Shown in pieces: positions 28,146 through 40,200 of a DNA stretch of 64,000 nucleotides. The notes beneath the pieces were generated by a model. It had not been told where the DNA came from. It was given only the letters and a program-made list of their open reading frames with translations, and did not search any database. The position numbers were made by a program, and so were the translations under genes. Numbering within the stretch: the stretch's first letter is position 1; every line of letters starts with the position of its first letter. The DNA comes from Rudanella lutea DSM 19387 (GTDB taxonomy: Bacteria; Bacteroidota; Bacteroidia; Cytophagales; Spirosomataceae), in the NCBI RefSeq assembly GCF_000383955.1, contig NZ_KB913013.1, positions 4,917,694 to 4,981,693 on the forward strand, written 5' to 3'.

Positions 28146-28230
28146 AAAGAGCGAAAGAGTGAAAGGTGAAAGAATGCGGGTGTTCATCAGCGCTCTTTCA
28201 CTCTTTCACTCTTTCACTCTTTCGCTCTTT
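28146..28230. terminator. Bidirectional hairpin between the amidase gene and giant C
   Basis: The arms 28146-28165 and 28211-28230 are perfect 20-bp inverted copies made of GAAAGAG(T/C)G words, enclosing about 45 nt. The hairpin lies between two convergent stop codons (28140 and 28236). Confidence 0.75.
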
Positions 28231-28235
28231 GTAAA

Positions 28236-31200
28236 TTACTGCGTTACCGCCTTACCAAGCGACTTGATTTTCTTGATCGTTACGGGCACACAGATGTCTT
28301 CGGGGCAGGTGCAGTTGGCCGTGAGGGCAACGGTTACGTCGCGGAAGCACCCCGTTTGTACGTCGGTGATCCGAACGGTATAGTTGCCTTCGGGCAGGTT
28401 GCTTGCCAGAATACCATCGGCGGGCAGGGCCGTTGCCGAAGCCGGTACCGCCAAAGCCCCGTCGAAGCTGGTGCTTGCCGAATACTGGTAGCTGTAACGA
28501 GCCCCTGCATCGGTGCCCAGGCCCGTAACCTGCAACTGACCGTTTGTTTGTGGGGCTGAGCCCACGCAGGTTGGGTTGCGGGTAAGTACGGTGAACACCG
28601 GCACCTGCGTTTCCTCGATCACAAACGGGCAGCAGGTCGACTGCTGGCATCCGCCCGAAATCCCTTCATCAATGACTACCTGATACTCGCCGGGCAAGGT
28701 AGCCGTAAACGAGTTGAGCGTTCCGTCCGACACAAGCGTGGCGGTGGTAGCCCCCGGTGCCGTGAGGAACCACTGATAGCGACTGAAACCAGCCGGAGCC
28801 CCTAACCGAATGCCAAAGGGCTGCCCGGCACATACCCGATACGGTACCGTGGTACATACCGATGCGTCCTGACCCGGAATGGAGGCCGTATTGGTCGATA
28901 TACCCTCGGTGGTGAGGCTGGCGCTGTACACGAGCGTAGCCGTAGCGCCTGCGGGCAGGCTGGCAATTGCCCAGGTGCCTCCACCCATGCCGGGCATAAA
29001 GCTACCCACCGAAACCGATACCGAACCCGGCACAATCAGTACCCCGGCCGAGGCCGTGTCGCTCACGACGATACTCGTGGCCGAAACCGGCCCTGTGTTG
29101 GTTAGCGTGACGGTGTACGAGACCACGGCCCCCAGCGTTGTGCGGTTGGTATTTACCTGCTTAGCCAGCAACAATGCGGGCTGTAGCGGTGCAAACCCGG
29201 CATCGACGGTGGTGTTGGCCTCGCCCGCTGTCAGCGTCACGGGTGCCGAAACCCCGGTGGGGTAGGTAGTTGCTGTGAAGCCCTCAGGCGCGGTAAAGCT
29301 CACTGAGTACGGCACGCCGGGCGTCAGACCCGTAAAGCTGTAGGTACCGTCGGGGTTCGTGACGGTGCTGGCCACCACGGTACCGTTGCTGATAAGGGTG
29401 ACCGTTACACCACCCAGAGCGGGTTCGTTGTTGTTCTGAATTCCGTCGGCATTAGTGTCGACAAACGTCTGATCGCCAAGGCTTGCCAACTGCCCAATCG
29501 GCACGGCTACTTCATCCCGGTTGTCGGTTCGGTCGGCATCAATCAGCAAGGGGCCGTTGAGGTCTTCGGTCGGGGTGAAGGCCTCCACAACGGCAATGTT
29601 ATTGAGCGACGTTCCGGTGAAATCGGGGCTCAGCATGGCCGTGAGTGTGAGGCTTGTAGTACCACCCGAGGCCGAAAGTGGCCCCGCAACCAGCGCACTT
29701 ACGCTATTGGCCGAAGTACTGCTGAAGCCTGTTCCGCTCACAAACAGGAGTCCGGCGGGCAACTGATCGGTAATCCTGAGGTTATACACCGGCCGGTTCG
29801 AGTTGTTAGTCACCGTTATCTCGTACGTGATGGGGCTACCGGGGTAGTACGGCCCCGTGCTCACAACAGTTTTGGTCAGGTTCAGATCGTACACCGGGAT
29901 GCTGTTGAACCCGGCATCGAGCGTGTTATTCGACTCACCCGATACGAGCGTCACCGACTCCGAAACTCCGGTGGGGTAGGTGGTAGCCGTGAAGCCCTCC
30001 GGCGCGGTAAAGCTCACTGAGTACGGCACACCGGGCGTCAGACCCGTAAAGCTGTAGGTACCGTCGGGATTCGTAACGGTGCTGGCTACCACGGTACCGT
30101 TGCTGACAAGCGTGACCGTAACCCCCCCCAGAGCAGGCTCGTCGGTGTCCTGTGTTCCATTTTCGTTCCGGTCAACAAACACCTGATCGCCGAGGCTGGC
30201 GGGCCGGTAGAAGCCCGCATCCAGGGTGTTGTTTGTTTCGCCACCGATCATGGTTACGGTCTGGCTCAGGCCCGTGATTGGGTCGCGGTCCGAGTCAGTC
30301 AGGTCGTTACCAGAGTTGGCAACCGTGCTGGTGAAGCCAACTGGCGCATCGAACCGCACCTGATAGGCAACGCCCGGCGTCAGGCCCGTGAAGCTGTACA
30401 GCCCTCCGGCGTTGGTCGTTGTGGTGGTCAGCACCACGCCATTCTGGAGCAGGCTCACCAGTACATTCGGGATGCCCGGCTCGCCTGAATCCTGCTGTCC
30501 GTTGGCGTTTAGGTCTTCCCAGACAAAATTACCCAGTGCGGCAAACTGCACCGGCTGAATGGTGGCAATGGCCGTGTCATCTTCATCGGGGGCAACGGCC
30601 CGGTTACCCGGTGTTGAATCCACATCATCGTCGCTCGTCGAGGTAATTTCCGCCTGATTTGTCAAGGCTGTCGACGTGCTCGTGGCCAGGGTGTAGGCCA
30701 CCGTCAGCGTGACGCTCTGCCCCGGTGCAAGTGCCACTACCGTAGCCGATGCTACCCCGCCCGTACTGGTGAAGTCGGGTGAGTTGGCCGCCGAGAAGCT
30801 CAGTTCGGCGGGTGGCGTGTCGGTAATGAGCGTGTTGAAGGCCGTCAGTTCGCCTTCGTTCGTCAGCGTGATTCGGTACGTGATGAGGCTGCCCGGCAAT
30901 AGCGGGTTGGGTGCATTCACCACGGCTTTGCTCAGCGCCAGGTCGAAACGAAGCGGGTAGAATCCGGCGTCCAGCGTCGGGTTGTTTTCGCCGGGGCTGA
31001 GCGTCAGTGAGCTGGTAACCCCGTTGATGGCGTCGCTATCCGTCGTGTCGTCGCCCCCCTGATTAGCGGGCGATGCCGAGAAATTGGCCGGAGCGGCAAA
31101 GCTCACCGAATACGGTACGCCCGGTATCAGACCTGCGAAGGTATAAAGCCCGTTATCGTCTGTGGTAGTGGTGGCTACGGCGGTGCCGTTGCGGATGAGG

Positions 31201-34200
31201 GTTACCGTTACGTTCGGAATACCCGGCTCGTCGGTATCCTGCACACCATCCCGATCGGTATCACTCCAGACGAAGTTACCCAGCGAGGCCGGGCTGAAGA
31301 AGCCCGCATCAATCGTACTGTTGTTTTCGCCCGAGGTCAGCGTGATCGGATTCGTGATGCCTGTGGGGTAGGTGGTTGCCGTAAAGCCGTCGGGAGCCGT
31401 GAAGCTCACCGAGTACGGTACACCCGGAGTTAGCCCCGTAAAGCTGTAGCTGCCGTCGGGATTTGTAACGGTGCTGGCCACCACGGTGCCGTTGTTAATC
31501 AGGGTGACGGTTACCCCACCCCGTGGCAGGTCGCCCGGCGACGAAACGCCGTTCTGATCGTTGTCGGCAAATACATAATCGCCGAGGCTGGCGGGCCGGT
31601 AGAAGCCGGCGTCGATAGTCGGGTTCACCTCGCCGGGGGCCAGCGTCACACTCGCCGTCCGGCCCGTGAGCGGATCGGCGTTGCTGTCGCGGCCCGTATC
31701 GCTGCTGGCATTGGCTACGGTAGTGGTAAAGCCCGTTGGTGCGCCAAACTCAACCACGTAGCCGACGCCCGGCGTCAGGCCCGTGAAACTATACAATCCG
31801 TTGGCGTTCGTCTGCGTGGTAGCCACCGCGCTGCCGTTGGTGTAGAGGGTCACGGTAACGCCACTGATGGGTGGTTCGCCCGCATCCTGCACGCCATTGG
31901 CATTGAGATCTTCCCAAACAAAGTCGCCGAGTGAGGCCGCATTGACGCGACAGTCGAGCGTAGCCGATGCCGTTGCCGTGCAGCTGTTCAGCGCAGCTGT
32001 GAGCAAGACCGTCTGACCGCTCGGGATGCCCGTTACCTGATTCCCCGTAACCGTACCAACATTGGCTGTCACCAGCGCTCCGGCTGTTGCCGTGAAGCTC
32101 ACGGTATAGGTCGAGAGGCCGTTGCAGGTGAGGGTAGTAATGGCTACTGAGGGCAGGTCCTGCACCGTCACTACGGCATTCGACACGGCCGAGCACCCGT
32201 TGGCGTCCGTTACCGTCACCGAATACGGATACGTACCGGCCACCGGTGGTTCTACCACAATCTGGTTGTTTGTAACGGTCAGGATGTCGTTTCCACTGAA
32301 GCTGTAGAGGGCGTTGGCTGGTGCCCCGGTGGCCACGAGTGTGGCCGAGGTACCCGCACAAATTGAGGCTGACGATAGGCTGACCTGCGGGCTGCTGTAT
32401 TTGAATACGCGACCCTGTGCGGTAGCCGTACACCCAACGGCGTCGGTAACCCGAATGGTGTACAAAAATTCACCGGTTCCCGCTGGTGTCACCACAAACA
32501 CGTTGTCGGTGGTTGAGTTGGGGCTCGTGATACCGGGGCCGCTCAGGAGGTAGCTTTCCCCGCCACTGTTCGAGGCTGTGAGCGTAGCCGAAGCCCCGTC
32601 GCAGATGGAGGCCGACGAGAGCGTGGCCGTAACAGGTGGGTAGAACGTGACCGTGGCCGTGGTGATGGCCGTACAGCCGTTGGCATCGGTTACCCGAACA
32701 TCGTACAGATACGTACCCGGCACCGTGGCCGCTACCACGGCGGTGTTGCCCGATGTGCTCACAATGCCCGAGCCACTGAAGGCATACGAGGTGCCGCCCG
32801 TCGCGACGAGCGTAACCGACTGACCAAAACACACATTGGCCGAATTGACCGTAGCCGTTACTGCCGGGTTTACCGTGACCGTTGCGTTGCTGATGGCCGT
32901 ACATCCGTTGGTGTCGGTCACTGTCACCGAGTACGGATACGTGCCCGGCTGGTTAGTTGCTACCGCGAAGGTGTTGGCTGTTTGGCTCAACGCACCCGTG
33001 ATTCCCGATCCGCCGAAGAGATACGTGCCCCCGATCCCCGCGCCCGTCGCTGTGAGGGTGGCTGGTTCGTTCAGGCAGGTAACGAGCGATGAGAGCGTTG
33101 GCGCTGGAGCCGCCCGTTCGACAATCGTCGCGGTGGCTACGGCCTGACAGCCGTTGGCGTCTGTGACGGTCACCGAGTACGGGAACGTGCCGGAGCCGGT
33201 AGGTACATTCACCGCCATCACATTGGCCGTTGTGCTGCTAGTGTTGGTGATGCCGGGACCGCTGAACTGGTACAGAACGCCACCGGTCGCGGTCAGGCTC
33301 ACGGGGGCACCGTCGCAGATCGAAAGCGAAGAAAGCGTGGCTATCACGGCAGGGTTTACCGTGAGTGTAGCCGTGGTTACGCTGCTGCAACCCGTGCTGC
33401 CGTCGGTCACCGTCACCGAGTACACAAAGCTACCCGCGCTGGTGGAGGGTACGCTGAGCGTGTTGGTCTGCGTGATTCCTCCGGCGATACCCGGTCCGGC
33501 AAAGGCATAGGTGCTACCCGGTTTGCCGCCCGTGACTGTGAGGGTAGCCGGTTGGTTGAGGCAGACCGTCAGCGATGAAAGGTCTACTGTCGGCAGGCTG
33601 TTTACGGTGAGTACCCCATTGGCAACGGCCTGACAACCGGCCCCGTTACTCACCGTGACGGAGTAGGGGAAGGTGCCTGCCGTTGTGGCCGCTACCGTGA
33701 GTGTATTGGTGTCGGAGCCTGTAATGTTTGGGCCGTTGAAGGCGTAGCTGCTGCCGCCCGACGCAATCAGTTGGGCCGATTCGCCGACGCAGACCGTGGC
33801 CGACGAGAGCGTAGCAAGCGGGGCCAATTGCTCTACAATCGTACCGGTAGCTACTGCCGAGCAGTTAAAGCTGTTGGTAGCGGTTACAGAGTACAGGAAC
33901 GTACCCGACCCTGCCGGTAGCTGTACCGTAACGGTGTTGGCCGTTGTGCTGCCCGTGCCCGTAATGCCCGGTCCGCTGAAGGCGTAGGTACCACCAACGC
34001 CCGCGCCGGTGGCTGTCAGCAAGGCTGGTTGGCCTTCGCAGATTGAGACCGAAGAGAGCGTTGCCGTTACGGCGGGGTTCACCGTGAGCGTAGCCGTGGT
34101 CACGCTGCTGCAACCCGTGTTGCCGTCGGTCACCGTCACCGAGTACACAAAGCTACCCGCGCTGGCGGTGGGTGCGCTGAGTGTGTTGAGAGACGAAGTG

Positions 34201-37200
34201 CCCGCCGTAATATCCGGCCCGCTGAAGGCGTAGGTGCTACCGCCGGTCGCCGTGAGGGTTGCGGGAGCGCCCTGACATACGGTGAGCGACGAAAGCGTAG
34301 CCACGGGCAGGGGGTTCACCGTCAGCAGGGTCGATGCTGTGCTGCTGCACCCGGTGGCCCCGTTGCTTACCGTTACCGAGTACGGATAGGTACCCGGTGC
34401 AGTGGGCGTTTCGATAATGAAACTGGCCGTTTGGTTGCCCCCGCCGAAGTTGAAGAGGGTGCCGCCTGTAGCCGTCAACGTGGCCGATTCGCCAATACAG
34501 ATGCTCGCGCTCGAAGCTGTCAGCCCGGCGTTGATCGACGCATTTACCGTGATCGTCGTGGTAGCAATCGCCGAACAACCCGCTGCCGTTGTGACCGTGA
34601 CCGAGTAGGGGAAGGTGCCCACGCTGCCCGGTGTTACCACAAGCGTGTTATTGGCTGTAGTGCCTGTGCCGAAGTTGTACCCACTACCGCCCGTAGCCGT
34701 CAGGGTCACCGATCCGCCGGGGCATATCGACGTGCTGGATGGGGTGAGCGTGGCCGCAGGTAGGGCGTTGACCGTAACGTTGGTGGTGGCTACGGCCGAA
34801 CAACCTGTCGCATTGGTCACCGTAACGGAGTAGGGGAAGGTGCCCACGTTACCCGGCGTTACCGTAAGTGTGTTGCTCGCTGTTGTTCCGGTGCCGAAGT
34901 TGTACCCGGTACCGCCCGTCGCGGTCAACGTCACCGACTCACCGAGGCAGATAGCGGTATTCGAAGCTGTCAATGTGGGGCTGGGGACTGGGTTAACGGT
35001 CAGCGTGGTTGTAGCCAGGGCGGTACAGCCCGACGAGTTGGTCACCACTACTGAGTACGGATAGCTGCCTGCCGTAGCTGGACTGGCTACCAGCGTGTTG
35101 CCCGTTGTGAGCCCCCCGCCGAAGTTGTAAAGCGTACCGCCCGTAGCCGTTAGCGTCGCCGACTGCCCGGCGCAGATGCTCGTGCTCGACAGGGTGAGTG
35201 TGGCCGTAGGCAGGGCATTGACCGTCACCGTGGTTGAAGCAATGGACGAACAGCCCAACGCGTTGGTCACCGTAACCGAGTAGGCAAACGTGCCCGTACT
35301 GGCCGGTGTTACGACTAATGTATTGCTCGCCGTATTTCCGGTGCCGAAGTTGTACGGCGTGCTGCCCGAACCTCCGCTGGCGGTCAGCGTAGCCGACTCG
35401 CCGAGGCAGAGGGTAGCCGGTGCCGCCAGTAGGTTGGCAACGGGGAGTGCATTGACCGTCAGCACATCGGTGGCTACTGCCGTGCAACCCTGCGCGTTGG
35501 TGACCGTAACCGAGTACGGGAAGGTACCGGCTGTCGGAGTCGGCACCACCAGGCTATTGGCGGTTGTGGCTCCCGAACCAAAGTTGTAAAGCGTGCCGCC
35601 CCCGGCAACTAACGTGGCCGACCCACCCACGCAAACGGTAGGAGCGCTCAAGGTGGCCGTTGGGGGCTGGTTTACCGTTACGGTACCCGTTGCCAAAGCC
35701 GTGCAACCAGCCGCATTGCTAACCGTGACGGAGTAGGTGGTTGTAACGTTGGGGCTGACGTTGAGGGTGTTGCTGGCCGATTCGATGCCGTTTGAGAAGA
35801 TGTAAAACGTACCGCCCGTAGCCGTGAGGGTTGCTGTGCCTTCGGGGCAGATCGTGGCCGACGAAAGGGTGGCAACGGGTAACGCGTTCACCGATACGCT
35901 CACACTCGCAACCCCGTCGCAGGTGCCGCCAGTGAGCGTTACACTATACAGGCCCGCGTTGGCGGTCGTTGCGTTCGGAATGGTCACCGTAGCGGTGTTG
36001 GCCGTGAAATTATTCGGGCCGCTCCATACGTACTGGCTGCCGCCACTCGTAGCCCGTAGCTCAAGGGGCTGCCCCGCGCAAACCGGCGAGTTGCTAACGG
36101 CCGCGATGGCGTCGGGGGGCGAAATGGTGACCACCGCCGAGGCTGATGCGGCACAGCCTGTCGATGCCGTACAGGTTACTGTGTACGACTGAACCTGCAA
36201 GGTCGATACACTCGCTGGCGCTTGTACCAGAATCGAACTGGCCGTTGAGCCCGTCGACCACAGGAGTGTGCCTGTACAGCCTACTGCCGTGAGGGTAGCG
36301 CTGCCGTTCTGGCAAATGGCTATGCTCGACGGGGTGATGCTGACTACCGGGGTTGGGTTCACGGTAACGGTAGTCCCGGCAATGCCGAAGCAGCCCGTTA
36401 TGCCGTTGGTGGCCGTCACGGTGTAAACGGTCGTTTGGTTGGGGCTTACCTCAAACTGGCCAGTCGTGGATACCTGCCCGTCGCTTAGTTCGTACGAAGT
36501 CGCACCGGGCGCGTTGGCCGTCAAGGTGACCGATGTGGGGCCTGAGCATTTGTCCGGGCTACTGGGAATGAGCGTGACCACTACGGCCGGGCTTACCGTG
36601 ACGGTGGCGTTGGCAACGGCCGTACAGCCAAAGCCATTGGTGACCACTACCGAATACGGGTACGTGCCTGCCGTACTGAGTGTAGCAACGGCTTCATTGC
36701 CAAAAATAGCCAGACCAGAGCCACTGAAGCTGTAGTTGACCCCTCCGCCGGCTGTGAGGGTTGCCGAGCTGCCCGGACAGATGGTTTGTGACGAGGGCGT
36801 CAGGGTCGCGGTGGGTTGCGGGTTTACCGTGAACGTTGTTGTAGTCAGGGCGGTACAGCCCGCGCTGTTGGTGACCACTACCGAGTAGGCATAGGTGCCG
36901 GGTGTACTGGTAGGCACTACGGCGGTATTGCCAGTGGCCGTCAGGCCGGGGCCACTAAACGTGTAGGTGCCGCCCGTGCCTGCTCCTCCAGCCGTGAGAG
37001 TCACTGAGCCCCCCGCGCAGATAGCTGACGCTGATGCCGTCAGGGTGGGCGTGGGTACCGGATTCACCGTGACGGTAGTCGCGGCTACAGCGGTGCAGCT
37101 GGTAGCCCCGTTGCGTACCGTCACGGAGTAGGTTGTGGTGGTGCTGGGCGACACTACCCGGTTGGGATCGGCGCCAAACGCACCAATAAAGCTGTATTCG

Positions 37201-40200
37201 GTACCGCCCGATGCCGTCAGCGTGACCGACGCACCCGCGCAGATGCTCGCGCTCGAAGCTGTCAGCCCGGCGTTGATCGACGCATTCACCGTAACCGTTG
37301 TGGTAGCTACGGCCGTGCAACCCTGGGCATTGGTGACCGTAACCGAGTACGGGAAGGCACCGGCTGTGGTAGGGCTCACGACCAGCGTGTTTGTTGCGGT
37401 GGCTCCTGTGCCAAAGCTATAAAGCGTACCGCCCCCGGCCGTCAGCGTGACCGAACTGCCCAGACAGATCGATGCGCTGGATGGCGTGAGCGTGGCCGTA
37501 GGTAGGGCGTTGACGGTAACCGTTGTGGTGGCTACGGCCGAACAACCCGACGCATTGGTGACCGTGACGGAATAGGGGAAGGTACCCACGCTACCCGGCG
37601 TTACAGTAAGCGTATTGCTCGCTGTTGTGCCCGAACCAAAGTTGTACCCGCTGCCACCCGTAGCAGTCAGCGTGACCGACCCGCCGAGACAGATCGACGT
37701 GCTGGAAGGAGTCAGCGTGGGCGTGGGTACGGGGTTCACGGTCAGGGTTGTGGCTGCCCCGGCCGTACAGCCTGATGCATTGGTCACCACCACCGAATAG
37801 GAATAACTACCCGCCGTGGCCGGTGATACAATAAGCGTGTTGCCGGCCGTCGCTCCCGTGCCGAAGTTGTAGAGCGTACCACCTGTGGCTGTCAACGTTG
37901 CTGACTGTCCGACGCAGATGCTCGCGCTCGACAGGGTGAGTGTGGCCGTGGGTAGAGCGTTGACCGTAACCGTTGTGGTAGCTACGGCCGTGCAACCCTG
38001 TGCATTAGTCACCGTAACCGAGTAGGCAAACGTGCCCGTAGTAGCCGGGCTGACCACCAGCGTATTCGTCGCGGTAGCGCCCGAACCAAAGTTGTAAAGC
38101 GTACCGCCCCCGGCCGTCAGCGTAGCCGAACTGCCCAGACAGATTTGGGCGCTAGATGGCGTGAGCGTGGCCGTAGGCAGGGCGTTGACCGTAACCGTTG
38201 TGGTGGCTACGGCTGTACAACCCGATGCGTTGGTGACCGTGACCGAGTACGGGAAAGTACCCACACTCCCCGGCGTAACGGCCAATGTGCTGTTAGCGGT
38301 GGCTCCCGTGCCGAAGTTGTACAAGGTACCACCCGTGGCATTGAGGGTCACTGATCCGCCGAGGCAGACCGACGTGCTCGATGGTGTGAGCGTGGGCGTA
38401 GGTAGTGCATTTACGGTCAGGGTGGCGTTGGCAACCGCTGTGCAGCCCGTGGCGCTGCTCACCGTGACGGAGTAGGGGTACGAACCTGCCGTGGCCTGAC
38501 TTACGGTCAGCGTATTGTTGGTACTGCTGCCGGTGCCGAAGTTGTAGAGTGTACCGCCTGTGGCCGTCAACGATGTCGTTTGCCCGGCGCAGATGGTCGC
38601 CGACGAGAGGGTAGCCGTGGGTAGCGGATTCACCGTAACCGTTACGGCGACGGTACTGCTGCAAAGACTGGTGCTGGTTGGCGTGCAGGTAGCGGTGTAG
38701 GTGGTTGTGGTGCTGGGGTTGACCAGAATAGAGGCTCCACTTTGCCCGCCCGACCAACTGATGGCTCCGTTGGTGCAGCCACTAACAGTCAGGTTTTGCG
38801 ACTGCCCGGCGCAGAGCGTAGGGCTGGAGGGCGTTACGCTCAGGGTTTGTTGGGTACCGTTCTGCACAATAAACGGGGGGCAGCCGCCCGCTCCGCAGTT
38901 CGTATTCAGGGCCGTATAGCTGTACGTGCCTGCCTGTGATATGAGTAACGAGTTGCCCGTGCTGGCCACCGGAACCCCGTTCTGGAAAAACTGAACACTG
39001 CTGAACGCGGCCGGTAAAGTGGCCGTGTACGTTCCGCCCGCGCAGAGGTAAACGGGAACGGCAAAGCCGGCGCGGGCGGTGTTGTTGTTGGCCAGTGTGC
39101 CCGCTTCGGGCTCGGTTGCTGTCACCGAAGCTACGTTGAACAACACGCCTGTGCTGGCGGCCGTCACCGTTACCGTGATGGTGCTGGTGGCCCCTACAGC
39201 AAGTGAGGTGCCCAAGGCAAACGTCAGCGTACCACCCGATACAGTACCTGCTGTCGGGCTGGAGGCTACGTACGTCAGGCCTGCGTCGAGCACATCACGT
39301 ACCACCGGGTTGGTGGCTACACCCGTACCAATATTCTGGACTGTGAGCGTAAATACGTTGTTGGCCCCTTGTGCGACAAGCGTGTTAGCTACGGTTTTGG
39401 TAATACGCAGATCGGGCTCGCCGGGTGCAATACCAATATCGAGGGTGTGGTTGTTCTGTCCCGAAAAGCCCGTGGTGTAAAATACCGAGCCGTAATTGCT
39501 CACGAGCGTTGCGTCGGAGTCGATCAGGTCGCTGACCGATGCGTTATTGGCGGGCGAGAGTACCGAGCCTGAGAACGTGGCTGAGCTGATGGGTAGCCGT
39601 ACCTCGTAGGTTGTTTGCGGGATGAGGCCACCCGGAACGTTGGAGTCGTTAAAGAAAAACTCCCCCGTGGCGCTGGTGACCGTGGTCGAAACGAGCGTGC
39701 TGCCCTGGTATAGCTGCACCGTAACCCCCGCCAGGCCAGATTCGCCCGCATCCTGCACGCCGTCTCGGTCGGTATCGCGCCAGATTCGGTTCCCGATTTC
39801 GAGGGGAGACGGGTCGCAGATGGCACTAATGGCCCCCAACCCGTTGGCTTTGCCGAGTGTGACGGGGTTGGGGTCGCTGCCGCCCACGCTTTGGTAAATC
39901 TGTGCCCGCCGGTTGTCGACGCCAGTCTGGTTGTTGAACCAGGTGTAGCCCCCCGACCACACGTTCAGTGGGTCCATGGTGATGGCTACCGTCTGATTGA
40001 GGCCGGGTAGTACCAACGAACTACCCATGTACGTTTCCTGGTGGATCTCGACCGGTGGTTGCCCCACCGTCAGCACGCCCACGTAATTTTCCGTCGCGAA
40101 AAACTCGCCCGACGTGCCTGTGTACCCGGTAGGAGTGGCTATGCCGGGACCTTGTGAGGTACCTACGCCCGAAGCACTGGTTAAGCCACTCACCGACCCG

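Noticed and set aside
31945-38850. CRISPR-like repetitive array
   Set aside because: Repeats are about 225 nt, in frame, imperfect and without spacers; they encode Ig-like domains.
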